The notes beneath the pieces are model-generated. The model worked only from the letters and a program-made list of their open reading frames with translations, ran no database searches and was not told the DNA's origin. A DNA stretch of 34,668 nucleotides from an uncultured Clostridia bacterium (lineage in GTDB: Bacteria > Bacillota > Clostridia > Christensenellales > UBA1242), in NCBI GenBank assembly GCA_944381105.1, contig CALWJU010000042.1, forward strand, positions 1 through 34,668. The letters run 5' to 3'. A program made the position numbers and the translations under genes. Position 1 is the stretch's first letter, and each line of letters begins with the position of its first letter. This document shows, piece by piece, positions 33,778-34,668 of this stretch.

Positions 33778-34005
33778 ATGATAATTGCAAATTGGATAGC
33801 ATTTATTATTCTGCTAATCGGCGGACTAAATTGGGGACTTGTAGGTCTATTTGAATTTAATCTAGTTGCCTTTATTAGTATGGGTAATAAGATAATTGAG
33901 CGAATAATCTATATACTTGTCCTTATTGCGACCATTTGGCTAATCATTGCAGCAGCAATAGATGGCGGAATTGTTTTAACAGATGGACTTTATAATAGAG
34001 TTTAA
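33778..34005 (+). CDS. DUF378 small membrane protein
   Basis: A 75-residue protein with two membrane helices (about 3-26 and 41-62). The first helix ends in G-G-L-N-W-G-L-V-G-L-F, the signature of DUF378 (YuzA-like). I-I-E-R-I-I-Y-I-L-V leads into the second helix. The function of the family is unknown. A strong AGGGAGG site precedes the ATG, so it is well translated. It follows the four-way-junction element and is followed by a terminator. Confidence 0.9.
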   Translation: MIIANWIAFIILLIGGLNWGLVGLFEFNLVAFISMGNKIIERIIYILVLIATIWLIIAAAIDGGIVLTDGLYNRV

Positions 34006-34052
34006 AAAAAAAGAACTTTTAGTCAACATGTCTTGAAACTAGCAAAATACTT

Positions 34053-34090
34053 AAGAGCATAACAAACAATTTATGCTCTTTTTATTTTTC
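34053..34090 (+). terminator. Terminator of the DUF378 gene
   Basis: A 10-bp stem AAGAGCATAA/TTATGCTCTT (34053-34062 with 34071-34080) is followed by a T-rich tract. Confidence 0.85.
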
Positions 34091-34161
34091 AAAAATAGGA
34101 CAAAACAAGAATTCGTCAAGGAACAAGTTAAAAAGTTTTAAGTAGCAAAAGTTTTTAATCT

Positions 34162-34300
34162 TTGACAAATGAAGGTTTTAGAAAATAATTTAAAAAGAGA
34201 AATAATAAACCATTATTTTTCTTAACCAGCAAAAAAAATTAAATATATAACAAAAGAAAAACAAAAGTTGTATTATGTTTATAAACAACTTTTGCTTTTT
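34162..34300 (+). ncRNA. Possible small RNA of about 100 nt
   Basis: TTGACA (34162-34167), 16 bp, AATAAT (34184-34189) is followed by a gene-free stretch. A 10-bp hairpin CAAAAGTTGT/ACAACTTTTG (34262-34271 with 34285-34294) with a T-rich 3' flank ends it. A second small hairpin could form at about 34199-34221. No reading frame longer than 18 codons starts here. Promoter plus terminator without a gene suggests an RNA, but the evidence is thin. The rest of the 34091-34437 gap shows nothing. Confidence 0.3.
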
Positions 34301-34434
34301 GCTTTTCTTTTAAAAGTGCGCTTGACTTTCGGTGGAACGAAGCGACATAGACTTATATCATATTAAGACAAGTACTCATTTAAATGCAAACTATTATTTT
34401 TTTGTTAAAAACATATAAAATTTTTTGAATAATG

Positions 34435-34443
34435 TGATATAAT
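34435..34443 (+). promoter_or_regulatory. Extended -10 promoter of the last gene
   Basis: TGATATAAT is an extended -10 element (TATAAT 34438-34443). No good -35 box is present at the right distance. Confidence 0.5.
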
Positions 34444-34465
34444 TCGCTGTAGGGAGGATTTTTAT

Positions 34466-34668
34466 ATGAAAGATTTTATAGTGCCTATTCTTACAAATTG
34501 TTGCGGAAATGATGAAGTGATAACACCTAAAAGTTTTGCAGAACATGCACCAAAAGAATTTAAAATGGTAAATTATGTAAAAAATAAAAATATCAATAGA
34601 TGTTATATAATATTTTATGATAAACCTGAAAAAAATAAATTTTTAAAAAATTTAAAAGTTGTTTTCAA
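34466..34668 (+). CDS. Partial unknown gene at the end of the window
   Basis: The frame is open from the ATG to the window edge (67 complete codons) and has a strong AGGGAGG site 8 bases upstream. The visible part is soluble, lysine- and asparagine-rich (M-K-D-F-I-V-P-I-L-T-N-C-C-G-N, then Y-V-K-N-K-N-I-N-R-C-Y-I-I-F-Y-D). I do not recognise it. Confidence 0.7.
   Translation, partial: MKDFIVPILTNCCGNDEVITPKSFAEHAPKEFKMVNYVKNKNINRCYIIFYDKPEKNKFLKNLKVVF

Overview
This is a low-GC, AT-rich bacterial chromosome segment. It uses the standard code: TGA ends rimO and miaB. It has the gene content of an endospore-forming or formerly endospore-forming Firmicute, most likely an uncultured clostridial lineage. 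Supporting evidence is the gene order (ftsK/spoIIIE, rimO, pgsA, cinA, recA; then miaB, mutS, mutL, miaA, Met_gamma_lyase family; scpA, scpB), purine-rich Shine-Dalgarno sites, TTGACA/TATAAT promoters, and sporulation-type proteins (YlxY-like deacetylase, SpoIVFB-like M50 protease, SpoIIM-like membrane protein, S11 carboxypeptidase). No phage, IS, CRISPR, rRNA or tRNA genes were seen. The lineage call is inference from gene order and composition.

Layout. 1-4.6 kb is the least conventional part. It holds a YwaF/TMEM164-like membrane protein, a Cro/CI-type repressor facing a divergent YpsA-type SLOG protein across a promoter region with palindromes, an unknown helix-rich protein under a strong promoter, and a YlxY-like deacetylase. 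4.7-12.3 kb is a housekeeping block: DNA translocase, RimO, PgsA, a catalytically degenerate CinA and RecA. It ends in a bidirectional terminator shared with a reverse-strand class A penicillin-binding protein (12.4-14.6 kb). 14.7-22.9 kb carries miaB-mutS-mutL and miaA plus a PLP lyase, both tightly coupled. 23.2-29.4 kb holds the SpoIIM-like protein, the D,D-carboxypeptidase, a reverse-strand Ig-like lipid-facing or surface protein, scpAB and a SpoIVFB-like protease. 29.6-34.7 kb holds a four-helix protein, a degenerate class III cyclase with a TPR tail, a zinc-ribbon/TM2 protein overlapping mnmA, a DUF378 protein and a partial gene.

The most striking non-coding signal is a family of four intergenic elements of about 80-88 bp (20513-20600, 22945-23023, 23838-23924, 23980-24065). 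All lie on the same strand. Each folds into a closed four-way junction: one closing stem around three hairpins. The stems change by compensatory substitutions between copies, while the sequence order (AT hairpin, middle hairpin, GC-richer hairpin) stays fixed. A fifth element at 33620-33723 has the same architecture but unrelated sequence. This looks like a selected structure (a cruciform DNA mobile element or an RNA cloverleaf) and not a tRNA, CRISPR or simple terminator.

Other points worth attention are a MiaB that lacks its TRAM domain because mutS begins inside its last codons, two genes whose best promoters predict leaderless mRNAs, a duplicated 64/83-bp unit at 31.6 kb, and a possible ~100-nt RNA at 34.2 kb. 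All identifications come from reading motifs by eye; no database search was run.
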